Shown here: piece after piece, positions 7,995 through 14,793 of the stretch | How positions within the stretch are numbered: the stretch's first letter is position 1 | Layout of the letters: every line of letters starts with the position of its first letter | Assembly (NCBI GenBank): GCA_013695925.1 | Contig: JACCZO010000049.1 | Coordinates: forward strand, 1-14,912 | Direction: 5' to 3' | Length of the DNA stretch: 14,912 nucleotides | DNA from: Chthoniobacterales bacterium | GTDB taxonomy: Bacteria > Verrucomicrobiota > Verrucomicrobiia > Chthoniobacterales > UBA10450 | Translations under genes and position numbers: made by a program | Notes under the pieces: generated by a model | Database searches by the model: none | The model's input: only the letters and a program-made list of their open reading frames with translations | Told to the model about the DNA's origin: nothing

Positions 7995-9302
7995 ATGTTT
8001 GAGATCAAGGCCAAGGACAAAGCCGTCGAGCGCGCCCTGCTGGTTGGAGCTTACATTTCGCCAGAGCTGAAGGCGGAAGCGCAAAATCTTCTCGAAGAAC
8101 TAGCCGAATTGGTCGACACCCTCCGCATCCCAATCGTCGGGCGCGACCTCATCTCTTATCGTGAGAACCATGCCCGCTACCTGATCGGCTCAGGCAAGGC
8201 CCAGGAAATCGTCGATCGCGCCCAAGAGCTGGAGTGCGACGTTCTTATCTTCGACAACGAACTGAGCCCTTCACAGCAGCGCAATTGGGAAGAACTCGCC
8301 GGCATGACTGTGGCGGACCGCCAGGAGATCATCCTCGATATCTTCGGCGCCCGGGCCCAAACGCGCGAGGCCCGCATCCAGGTCGATCTCGCACGGATGC
8401 AGTACTCGCTTCCCCGCCTAACCAGAGCATGGAGCCACCTCGGGCAGCAGGGCGGCGGGATCGGCGCGAAAGGCGAAGGCGAAAGCCAACTCGAGCAGGA
8501 CAAGCGCAAGATCCGGCTCCAGATCGACCGCCTGAAGGGCGAACTGGAAGACGTCCGCCGCGCCCGCGCCACCCAGCGCAAGGACCGCAAGCGCGCGCCG
8601 GTGCCGAATGCCGCCATCGTCGGTTACACCAATGTCGGCAAATCTTCCCTCCTCCGCCGCCTCACCGGGGCGGATGTTTTCGTGGAGAACAAACTCTTCG
8701 CCACCCTCGACACCACGACGCGCAAGATCGCCTTGCCTAACAAACAACCGCTTCTCCTTACCGATACGGTCGGTTTTGTGCGCAAGCTCCCGCACCAGCT
8801 CATCGAGGCCTTCAACGCCACGCTCGAGGAAGCCGCCCTGGCCGATTTCCTCATCCATGTCCTCGATGCGTCGCAGGATGAAGTCATGGCCTTTTACAAC
8901 ACCACCATGGACGTGCTGGGCAAGCTGGGCGCGGAGACCAAGCAGATGCTCGTCGTTTTCAACAAAGTCGACAAAGTGATCGACCCGCACACGCTCCCGG
9001 CCTTGCGCCGTCATTTTCCGGACGCCTTGTTTATCTCGGTGCAAACCGGCGAAGGGATGGAGCAGCTCGTCGACCGGATCTCTGACTTCGTCGCCCGCGG
9101 CACGGTCACGGTCGAGTTGCGCCTCCCGCCCGATCGCGCCGATCTCCTCGCCCGCCTGCATCGCGAAGGTTCCGTGCGCGATCTTACCTACGACGGTGAG
9201 TTCACCGAAGTCGTCGCCACCATGCCGGCCCGCCTGCTGGAGACTTACTCGCCGTATCTGCGGCAACCGGCGCCGGAACTGATTCCGACCACGCCGGAAT
9301 AG
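7995..9302 (+). CDS. hflX: GTPase HflX (ribosome-associated)
   Basis: This 435-residue protein matches HflX throughout. The N-terminal HflX domain contains YLIGSGKAQEI at about 62-72 and DNELSPSQQRNWE at 87-99, followed by DIFGARAQTREARIQVDLA. The glycine-rich turn GQQGGGIGAKGEGESQLE (150-167) and a long basic coiled coil link to the G domain. There G1 is GYTNVGKSS (210-218), G3 is DTVG (257-260) and G4 is NKVD (323-326). HflX binds the large ribosomal subunit and splits stalled or heat-damaged 70S ribosomes. The length is typical, and all nucleotide-binding motifs are intact. The start ATG lacks a clear Shine-Dalgarno site. The next gene begins 24 bp after its stop on the same strand, suggesting cotranscription. 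Confidence 0.97.
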   Translation: MFEIKAKDKAVERALLVGAYISPELKAEAQNLLEELAELVDTLRIPIVGRDLISYRENHARYLIGSGKAQEIVDRAQELECDVLIFDNELSPSQQRNWEELAGMTVADRQEIILDIFGARAQTREARIQVDLARMQYSLPRLTRAWSHLGQQGGGIGAKGEGESQLEQDKRKIRLQIDRLKGELEDVRRARATQRKDRKRAPVPNAAIVGYTNVGKSSLLRRLTGADVFVENKLFATLDTTTRKIALPNKQPLLLTDTVGFVRKLPHQLIEAFNATLEEAALADFLIHVLDASQDEVMAFYNTTMDVLGKLGAETKQMLVVFNKVDKVIDPHTLPALRRHFPDALFISVQTGEGMEQLVDRISDFVARGTVTVELRLPPDRADLLARLHREGSVRDLTYDGEFTEVVATMPARLLETYSPYLRQPAPELIPTTPE

Positions 9303-9326
9303 CTCCGCCCGGCGGCTACCCGTGCC

Positions 9327-11108
9327 ATGACGACGCCACTGCTTCTCGCGCGGGTGCGGCGTGTCTGGGCACCCGTGGAACCCGGAGCCGATCCAAGGCT
9401 GTGGCCATGGTTTCTCTGCGCGATGCTCTACGCCGCGGGCTGTGCTTTCCTCGCGCTGCGGCAGGCTTTCGCTTCGGAATACATGCTGGCGGATGACGTC
9501 CGCCAACATGTCTTCTGGATGTTCCGCTATGTCGATCCCACGCTTTTCCCGCGCGACCCGATCGCGGATTATTTCCAATCTCTCGCGCCGGGTGGCTTTG
9601 CCGCGCTTTACCGGTTTCTGGCGCAACTAGGAATCGACCCGCTGCTGGCGAGCAAGCTCATTCCCTCGGCGCTCAGTTTTATCGCGGTCGGATACTTCTT
9701 TGGCCTCGCCTGGCGCTTCTTCCGCTCGCCCGCGGCTGCGACTCTCACCGCGATCCTTTTTGCGCAATGTCTCTGGCTCAACAGCGATCTCTCATCAGCC
9801 ACTCCGCGCGCTTTCTTTTATCCGCTCTTTGCCGCCTTCCTCTACTATCACGTGCGCGGCTCCGTTACCGGCGTGCTGGTGGCGATCGCGCTCGAGGCGA
9901 GCTTCTTTCCGCCCGCAGCGTTGCTTAGTCTTGGCGTGCTCGGCTGGTCCTGTCTGCGTTGGGAACGTGGGCCCCACCTGGCGCGCGAGCCGCGACCATA
10001 TCTACTCGCTGCCGCCGCTATTGTTCTCACTCTCCTTTGCTTGTGGCCCTATCTCCACGGGATGCGCGCCTTTGGCCCGCTTGTCACTTTCGCCGAGGCC
10101 AAAGGCATGCCGGAGTTTGGGCCGGAAGGGCGGGTTCCGGTCTTCCTTCCCACCTGGTGGGGCTACTGGGTGGGCGGTAATGCCGGCATTCACAATCTGC
10201 CTACCCGGCCGCCATGGTTTCTTCTGCCGCTCCTCTGGCCTTTGTTGCGCCTATGGCCGGAACGATTCCCGTTTCTTAGGGCTATCCCGGACGGGACACG
10301 ACTGGTCCCGCAGATAATCGGCGCCGCCCTGCTGCTCTTCGCGTGCGCGCACGTCCTGCTCTTCCGCCTTTACCTTCCCAATCGCTACACCCAAGCCACA
10401 ACGCGGGTACTCCTCACTCTCCTGGCCGGCGGGGTGATTCTCGCCCTGCTCGATGCGGCCATTCTCCGCTGGTCGAAGGCGCCTAACGACGATAAGTCGT
10501 TCCGGGGGCCGTTCATCTTTTCGGGCGTGGCTTTGGTGCTGATCCTGCTCCTCGCCTATCCCCTGCTCATCCCCGCGTTTCCGACCAATAGTTATGTCCA
10601 GGGCAACGCCCCGGGTCTTTACCGTTTCTTCGCCAGCCAGCCCGCCACGATCCGCATCGCGTCGGTCTCCGACGAAGCCGACAACCTGCCGACCTTTGCG
10701 CGGCGCTCGATTATTGTTGGGGCCGAATGCGCCGTGCCTTTTCATCCGGCCTACTATCTCCCGCTCCGCGAGCGCGGGCTGCAAATCGCGCGCGCTCAAT
10801 ATAGCGACGACCCCGCCCTGCTCCGGCAATGTGTGCGCGATCAGCAGATCGACTTCTGGCTGCTCGAGCGCAAGGCGTTCACTCCCAGGTATCATCGCAA
10901 GAGCCGGCTCCTGCGCCAGCTTCGACTGGTTGCGCCGCAGGAAGAGCTGGGTCTGGCACAAGGGGAAACGCCCCTTTTGAAGGCACCGCCTCCGGGATCG
11001 ATCGTCTACGAGGACGAACGCTTTATCGTGGTCGACGTCCGCCGCCATTTGGGGCCAGATGAACCGCTGCGCGCGTCCGAGACGTTTTTCAGCACGCGCC
11101 GGAGCTGA
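9327..11108 (+). CDS. Polytopic membrane protein, GT-C-like topology
   Basis: The 593 residues contain about ten hydrophobic helices between residues 28 and 420, followed by a soluble C-terminal domain of about 170 residues. After the first helix comes a loop with LADDVRQHVFW (D56, D57), then YVDPTLFPRDPIADYF. An acidic pair in the first extracytoplasmic loop, many helices and a soluble C-terminal part are typical of GT-C-fold enzymes that use lipid-linked sugars, but I cannot place it in a named family. The C-terminal domain (FFASQPATIRIASVSDEADN..., later QQIDFWLLERKAF and IVYEDERFIVVDV) resembles the region seen after the helices in uncharacterised membrane proteins of this kind. It lies 24 bp after hflX without a Shine-Dalgarno site. 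Its last 20 bp overlap the end of the convergent acetyltransferase remnant. An enzyme role is an inference. Confidence 0.8.
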   Translation: MTTPLLLARVRRVWAPVEPGADPRLWPWFLCAMLYAAGCAFLALRQAFASEYMLADDVRQHVFWMFRYVDPTLFPRDPIADYFQSLAPGGFAALYRFLAQLGIDPLLASKLIPSALSFIAVGYFFGLAWRFFRSPAAATLTAILFAQCLWLNSDLSSATPRAFFYPLFAAFLYYHVRGSVTGVLVAIALEASFFPPAALLSLGVLGWSCLRWERGPHLAREPRPYLLAAAAIVLTLLCLWPYLHGMRAFGPLVTFAEAKGMPEFGPEGRVPVFLPTWWGYWVGGNAGIHNLPTRPPWFLLPLLWPLLRLWPERFPFLRAIPDGTRLVPQIIGAALLLFACAHVLLFRLYLPNRYTQATTRVLLTLLAGGVILALLDAAILRWSKAPNDDKSFRGPFIFSGVALVLILLLAYPLLIPAFPTNSYVQGNAPGLYRFFASQPATIRIASVSDEADNLPTFARRSIIVGAECAVPFHPAYYLPLRERGLQIARAQYSDDPALLRQCVRDQQIDFWLLERKAFTPRYHRKSRLLRQLRLVAPQEELGLAQGETPLLKAPPPGSIVYEDERFIVVDVRRHLGPDEPLRASETFFSTRRS

Positions 11109-11319
11109 TCGCAAAGAGCAGCAAGTCATCATCGTCGGGCGTGAGACGGATCTTTTTTTCCAGTTGAAAGCCGAGCTTTCTCAGTAACCGAACTGAAGCG
11201 GCATTGTGCGGCGCAACAATCGCCACCAGCCGCGAAAGCTTGCGCCGCTCGATCGCATCGCGCACGACCGCGCGGGCCGCTTCCGCGGCGTAACCTTGCG
11301 ACCAGTCCGGCGCCCTTTC
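11089..11319 (-). pseudogene. 5'-truncated GNAT acetyltransferase remnant
   Basis: The minus-strand frame directly after the aldo/keto reductase stop encodes 76 residues that match the C-terminal half of RimJ/RimL-type GNAT acetyltransferases. It has PDWSQGYAAEAARAVV at about 4-19, the position of the acetyl-CoA-binding helix in that family, then LVAIVAPHNAASVRLLRKLGF at 31-51, and a tail with RLTPDDDD. Intact members are about 170-180 residues; the N-terminal 100 or so residues and any start codon are missing. The remnant is in the same frame as the reductase, separated only by its TGA. It ends with a TGA that overlaps the convergent membrane protein gene by 20 bp. The retained part has no internal stop, so the deletion may be recent, or the fragment may be made by readthrough or reinitiation. 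An acetyltransferase function is not expected. Confidence 0.8.
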
Positions 11320-12300
11320 TCAGCTTTTCCGGTCGAGCGATTTCCACTCTTCCGGAGTCAGCTTCAGCTTCGCCGCGGCCACGTTTTCTTCCAGGTGCGC
11401 GACCGAAGAGGTGCCGGGAATCGGCAGCATGACCGATGATCGCTGGAGCAACCAGGCCAGCGCCACCTGATAGACACTCGTCTGATGCGCCTTCGCCACC
11501 GCTTGCAGCGTGTCACTCGATTTCAAACCACCGCCACCGCCGATCGGTGACCAGGGCATGAAACCGATTTGCTCTTTCTCGCAATAGGCCAGCGTCTTTT
11601 CCCACTCTCGGTCGAGGACATTGTAGCGATTCTGAACGCTCACTATCGGCACCACTTTGCGCGCCTGCGCGATCTGCTCCGGTGACACTTCGGATAACCC
11701 GACGTGCCGGATCTTTCCGGCGTCCTGCATTTCCTTGATCGCGCCAAGGGAATCTTCCATCGGCACTTTCGGATCGATCCGGTGCAGTTGGTAAAGCTCG
11801 ATCCGCTCGAGCTTCAACCGCTTCAGGCTGTCCTCGACACATTTCTTGAGATAATCCGGCTGGCCGTTTGGTTTCCACGACCCGGGACCGGGCCGGGTCA
11901 GCCCGCCTTTGGTCGCGATCACGAGACCGGTGGGATAAGGATGCAGCGCCTCGGCGATGAGCAGCTCGCTCGTGTCCGGACCGTAGGCATCAGCCGTATC
12001 GATCAGGTTCACTCCCAGCTCGACGGCGCGCCGCAGCACCTTGAGCGCGTTCGGCCGGTCCGCCGGCCAGCCCCAGACCCCGTCGCCGGTGATGCGCATG
12101 GCGCCGAAGCCAAGCCGGTTCACAGGCAGACTGCCGCCCAGTTTGAAAGCAGCGTTCTCGGCCATGGTCATTGTGCTCGCAAAGGTGGCGCCAACAGGGT
12201 TCCCCGCCAAGAGAGCCGCTCCACCGGCCAGGCTCATTCCGAGAAACGTTCGGCGGGTCAGGCTGCGGTCGTGGTTCGGTTCTGTGGATAGATCGCTCAT
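11320..12300 (-). CDS. Tat-signal aldo/keto reductase
   Basis: This 326-residue protein belongs to the aldo/keto reductase superfamily, (alpha/beta)8 barrels that reduce carbonyls with NADPH. The catalytic tetrad is visible: D101 and Y106 in DTADAYG, K131 in ATKGG and H173 in YQLHRID. The later GLSEVSPEQI, VQNRYNVLDRE, MPWSPIGGGG and IPGTSSVAHLEENV segments form the cofactor-binding half. Unusually, the barrel is preceded by about 45 residues containing a twin-arginine signal (LTRRTFLGMSLAGGAALLAG at 14-33), so export of the folded protein is predicted. The start at 12298-12300 is supported by AAAGGTAG about 12 bases upstream; a downstream start at MTMAENAAF would remove the signal. The end is close to the usual family end, so the reductase looks whole although a deletion junction lies at its stop codon. 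Substrate unknown. Confidence 0.9.
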   Translation of the reverse strand: MSDLSTEPNHDRSLTRRTFLGMSLAGGAALLAGNPVGATFASTMTMAENAAFKLGGSLPVNRLGFGAMRITGDGVWGWPADRPNALKVLRRAVELGVNLIDTADAYGPDTSELLIAEALHPYPTGLVIATKGGLTRPGPGSWKPNGQPDYLKKCVEDSLKRLKLERIELYQLHRIDPKVPMEDSLGAIKEMQDAGKIRHVGLSEVSPEQIAQARKVVPIVSVQNRYNVLDREWEKTLAYCEKEQIGFMPWSPIGGGGGLKSSDTLQAVAKAHQTSVYQVALAWLLQRSSVMLPIPGTSSVAHLEENVAAAKLKLTPEEWKSLDRKS

Positions 12301-12506
12301 GACGTTGAAACTACCTTTGGCGAAAACAACGTCAACGAAACAGAGATTTCGCTGGCAGTGAGTCCTCAGCTTTTCTGCAGGGGCGGCAGGCGAGCGCTTG
12401 CTTTACCAGGGAAGCTCGGACGACACGACGGTCATCCCGCGAAGGTTTCTTTGAAAAGCTCTGACCAGCTTGGGATAACAGACTCGCTAACTCGATAACT
12501 CTCGCG
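12301..12506. other. Intergenic region upstream of the aldo/keto reductase
   Basis: This 206-bp gap lies between two minus-strand genes and should hold the reductase promoter. Apart from a small CGAAA/TTTCG hairpin near 12338-12353 I see no conserved element, no open frame of note and no convincing terminator for the upstream gene. Confidence 0.35.
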
Positions 12507-12938
12507 TCAGGGCGCCGCCGGGGTCGGGCTCGCGGCCTCGGTTTTGCCGGCCTCGGCCTTTTCCCCTTCGCCCTTGTCGACTGCTGCCTCCTTGACCGTC
12601 ACCTGCTCGGGATCGCGGACGACGATCTCGGCCTTTTCTTTATGCGCGGTAATCTTTTCGGTGACGGAGATGGTGGCACCTTCCATTTTCTTAAAGTCGG
12701 GAAACTTCTCCGCCGAGGTGCTGGGAATGAAGGCGGTAAAGGGAGCGTTGGGATGAGTGCCACCCATGTTGAGGAAAATGTTCCCGCCCTTGGCCTGGTA
12801 GGTGCCTTCCACCTTGTCGGTGACGGTGGCGGTCTCACCGACATGTTTCGCCGCGTCGGCCGCGCTGTAGGTGGGTGTCTCGGCCCGGGCGGTGGCAAGC
12901 GAGAGGACGGCAACGAAGGCGAACAATGAAAGTTTCAT
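12507..12938 (-). CDS. Exported OB-fold-like protein of unknown function
   Basis: The ATG at 12936-12938 gives 143 residues, beginning with a signal peptide (MKLSLFAFVAVLSLATARA, cleavage near residue 19). A longer frame upstream exists but would place the signal in the middle of the protein. The mature domain reads AKHVGETATVTDKVEG..., then GNIFLNMGGTHPNAPFTAFIP, then FPDFKKMEGATISVTEKI, and finally KEKAEIVVRDPEQVTV. This is the strand pattern of OB-fold single-domain proteins found after signal peptides in many bacteria, where the GK/GGN-FLN turn and the final IVV-DP strand recur. The last 28 residues form a tail rich in glutamate, lysine, alanine and proline. It follows the large exported protein gene on the same strand with a gap of about 73 bp, so the two may be cotranscribed. 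A binding role is inferred from the fold only. Confidence 0.83.
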   Translation of the reverse strand: MKLSLFAFVAVLSLATARAETPTYSAADAAKHVGETATVTDKVEGTYQAKGGNIFLNMGGTHPNAPFTAFIPSTSAEKFPDFKKMEGATISVTEKITAHKEKAEIVVRDPEQVTVKEAAVDKGEGEKAEAGKTEAASPTPAAP

Positions 12939-13011
12939 TACGCGGAGACTGCGGAGTCGTAGCGGCAATGTCGAGCAGGAATTCCCTATCTTCCTTTTCC
13001 TCGTCTCCGGC

Positions 13012-14079
13012 CTAACGATCAGCGCGGATGGCGGCGTCGGCCGGGATGGTCTGGGTTTTGCCCATATACTGGACATTAATCCCCTGCCCGCTGCGCGAGA
13101 CAACTTGCAGCCTGAGTCCGCGCGGAAGGATTGTCTCGCCGTACGGAATCCTGATCGTGACCGGCCGCATGAGGGTGATGAATTCCGGCGTGGGCGCGGG
13201 CGAAGCGGTGGGCGCAAGGATGGCGCCGGACGAAGCCGACGGGACCGCTGGAGGCGCGGGGTCGAGGTCATCGAGCACTTCGATCTTTGTCACGGGATGA
13301 ATCTCCCAGGCGGTCGAACGCCATGGATTATGATACTTGTTCGCGGAGACCTTGAGGATGGTGGGGCCGACGTCAGCCGAGCCGTTGTGGTCGTCATCCC
13401 AAAGCAGGTAGCCGGTGATGCGGATCTTGCGTGCAGGATGGCGGGTCGATTCATGACTCAGATCCGGCGCGCGAATAAAAGCGGCGAGCGACTGGAGGCG
13501 GACGCCGTCGCGGAAGATGGCGTTCTGCCCGCGCGGGGTGATCTCGCAGATGATCGGGGTTGGGTCGCCGGGCTGCGGCGGATGATCGGAGGGCTGGGCG
13601 AAAACTTCAAGGTGCCAGTCGTGGAAATCGGTGCTGCCGCAGTTAGTCGATTCGGGCGGCCCGGCGTAAGCGAGGACGAGGTAGCCAGTCAAACTGACAA
13701 GTTGTTGCTCGAGATTCTCGAGTTCCGTTTTCTGGGCTGGTACGAGATCCTTGCGGCGTTTGCCCTGGGTCTGGGCGTCGAGCGCGCCGACGTAACGAAG
13801 AAAAGCCGCCGTGTCCATCTCCTTCGGCGGCGGACCTGCCGACGAGCCGACGGCGCGATTCTTGAGGCGGTTGCGCTCCAAGCCATCTGGGGTCTTGGCC
13901 GTGCCCTCGAGCCGATCACGACAGTCCCAGGCGCCGAGGTCGAGTTCCTTGAGTTCGCGATCCTCGGAGATGCGCGGCCGCTGGCCGACGCAGAGAGGAC
14001 CGGCGAGCAAGCCAAGCCAGATTGCGGCAAAGAATGCCCTGTTCTGAATATTGCGATGCTTCCGCCGGCTCAGGGACAT
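13012..14079 (-). CDS. Exported protein of unknown function (355 aa)
   Basis: I do not recognise this family with certainty. From the ATG at 14077-14079 it starts with a basic n-region (MSLSRRKHRNIQNR) and one hydrophobic helix ending near LLAGPLCVG, so export or membrane anchoring is likely. A start 51 bp upstream would push the helix to residue 32. The central domain has a striking block, YLVLAYAGPPESTNCGSTD followed by FHDWHLEVFAQPSDHP and PIICEITPRG, with conserved-looking Cys, His, Asp and Glu. A later block reads ARKIRITGYLLWDDDHNG..., and then comes STAWEIHPVTKIEVL. A proline and alanine linker leads to a small C-terminal beta domain (VTIRIPYGETILPRGLRL...QYMGKTQTIP) that looks SH3-like. 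The gene stop is part of a CGTTAGGC motif. It probably shares a transcript with the downstream OB-like gene. Metal binding or hydrolase activity is possible but unproven. Confidence 0.72.
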   Translation of the reverse strand: MSLSRRKHRNIQNRAFFAAIWLGLLAGPLCVGQRPRISEDRELKELDLGAWDCRDRLEGTAKTPDGLERNRLKNRAVGSSAGPPPKEMDTAAFLRYVGALDAQTQGKRRKDLVPAQKTELENLEQQLVSLTGYLVLAYAGPPESTNCGSTDFHDWHLEVFAQPSDHPPQPGDPTPIICEITPRGQNAIFRDGVRLQSLAAFIRAPDLSHESTRHPARKIRITGYLLWDDDHNGSADVGPTILKVSANKYHNPWRSTAWEIHPVTKIEVLDDLDPAPPAVPSASSGAILAPTASPAPTPEFITLMRPVTIRIPYGETILPRGLRLQVVSRSGQGINVQYMGKTQTIPADAAIRADR

Positions 14080-14183
14080 GCGCGCGATGTTACCCGCGCC
14101 CGTCACCGCTGCAATTGCATTCAATCGCATCCGCCCACGCTCTTTTCTGCTGGTGGAGATCGCACTCCCTCTTGGACTGACGC

Positions 14184-14215
14184 AAAAACCGCGGCGAAGT
14201 TATTTCGCCGCGGTT
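14184..14215 (-). terminator. Rho-independent terminator of the PKD-protein gene
   Basis: A perfect 12-bp stem (AACCGCGGCGAA at 14187-14198 and its complement at 14204-14215) encloses a 5-base loop. Read on the minus strand it is followed by five T residues (14184-14188), the layout of an intrinsic terminator. It begins 23 bp past the stop of the PKD-domain gene and lies upstream of the next minus-strand gene, so it should separate the two transcripts. Confidence 0.87.
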
Positions 14216-14238
14216 GCGCCAGGGGGTCTATGAATCAG

Positions 14239-14601
14239 TTAGTTCTCGCAGCGCAGGGTGCCGAAGGTCACTGTATCCGAGATGCTGCGACGTCCTTTCG
14301 TCACCTGCACCCGGGCGGTCACCGACACTTCGTCGGGATAGGCATGGCTAACCGTCGGATCCGAGCTCGGCTCGGTGTCGAGGACACCGTCGTTGTCGAA
14401 GTCCCACGCGTAGGTGACACCCGACCGCGCCGGATTCAACGCCGCCGTAAGGGTGACGTTGACGAAGTCACCGCCCTGGCATTGTTGATCGACCACGCTC
14501 GCGGTGAGTGTGACCGCGGGAGCGGTGAAGGCCGTGGGGACGGCGACCGCGATGAGGACGAGCGCGAGAAACGCTCCGATTATTTTGCTTTTGTTGTTCA
14601 T
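14239..14601 (-). CDS. Small secreted single-PKD-domain protein
   Basis: The ATG at 14599-14601 is preceded by AAAGGAAAA about ten bases upstream, the clearest ribosome site in the window, and gives 120 residues. The ATG-initiated protein starts with a signal peptide (MNNKSKIIG then LALVLIAVAVPTAFTA, cleavage near residue 27). A single PKD-like (polycystic kidney disease, immunoglobulin-type) beta-sandwich fills the rest, marked by YAWDFDNDGVLDTEPSSDPTV followed by HAYPDEVSVTARVQV. Acidic residues in DFDNDG suggest calcium binding. Two cysteines, C41 and C118, sit near the two ends of the mature chain and could form a disulfide closing the domain. A stand-alone PKD domain without an enzyme is less common than PKD modules in large surface proteins. 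The gene has its own terminator and is probably monocistronic and well expressed. Role unknown, likely extracellular. Confidence 0.85.
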   Translation of the reverse strand: MNNKSKIIGAFLALVLIAVAVPTAFTAPAVTLTASVVDQQCQGGDFVNVTLTAALNPARSGVTYAWDFDNDGVLDTEPSSDPTVSHAYPDEVSVTARVQVTKGRRSISDTVTFGTLRCEN

Positions 14602-14688
14602 TTGATGTTTTCCTTTCGATGGTTGTTGCAAGCACAGTTTGCGCGCTTGTTGATCCATTTATCGGCAACGCGGGGTGGTTAAGGAATT

Positions 14689-14720
14689 CGGAAAAAGTTA
14701 CACGGTTGTAACTTTCCGGA
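14689..14720 (-). terminator. Inverted repeat with T-run, probable terminator of the response-regulator gene
   Basis: The arms AAAGTTACA (14694-14702) and TGTAACTTT (14707-14715) are perfect complements around a CGGT loop. On the minus strand the stem runs into five T residues, and outer GG/CC bases add pairing across a two-base bulge. It lies about 75 bp beyond the stop of the receiver-domain gene, which supports termination. The stem is A/T-rich, which is weaker than usual, and it sits roughly 90 bp upstream of the PKD gene start, so an operator for that gene is a real alternative. Confidence 0.55.
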
Positions 14721-14793
14721 GACGCTTATGGATCTCGGCCGGTGCATCCGGCGGACGAGTGGCCAGATTCGTTAGGTTCTCTTGGAAGACTCG

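Noticed and set aside
8418..9626. 402-codon minus-strand frame opposite hflX
   Set aside because: It is antisense to an intact, well-conserved HflX sequence, and long antisense frames are common in GC-rich genes.
12507..13271. 254-codon version of the OB-like protein gene
   Set aside because: The first 111 codons are in a shifted frame over the end of the upstream gene, and the signal peptide begins at the ATG at 12938.
12871..14682. 603-codon plus-strand frame across the secreted-protein genes
   Set aside because: It is antisense to three genes with good starts, signal peptides or a terminator, and its translation shows no domain.
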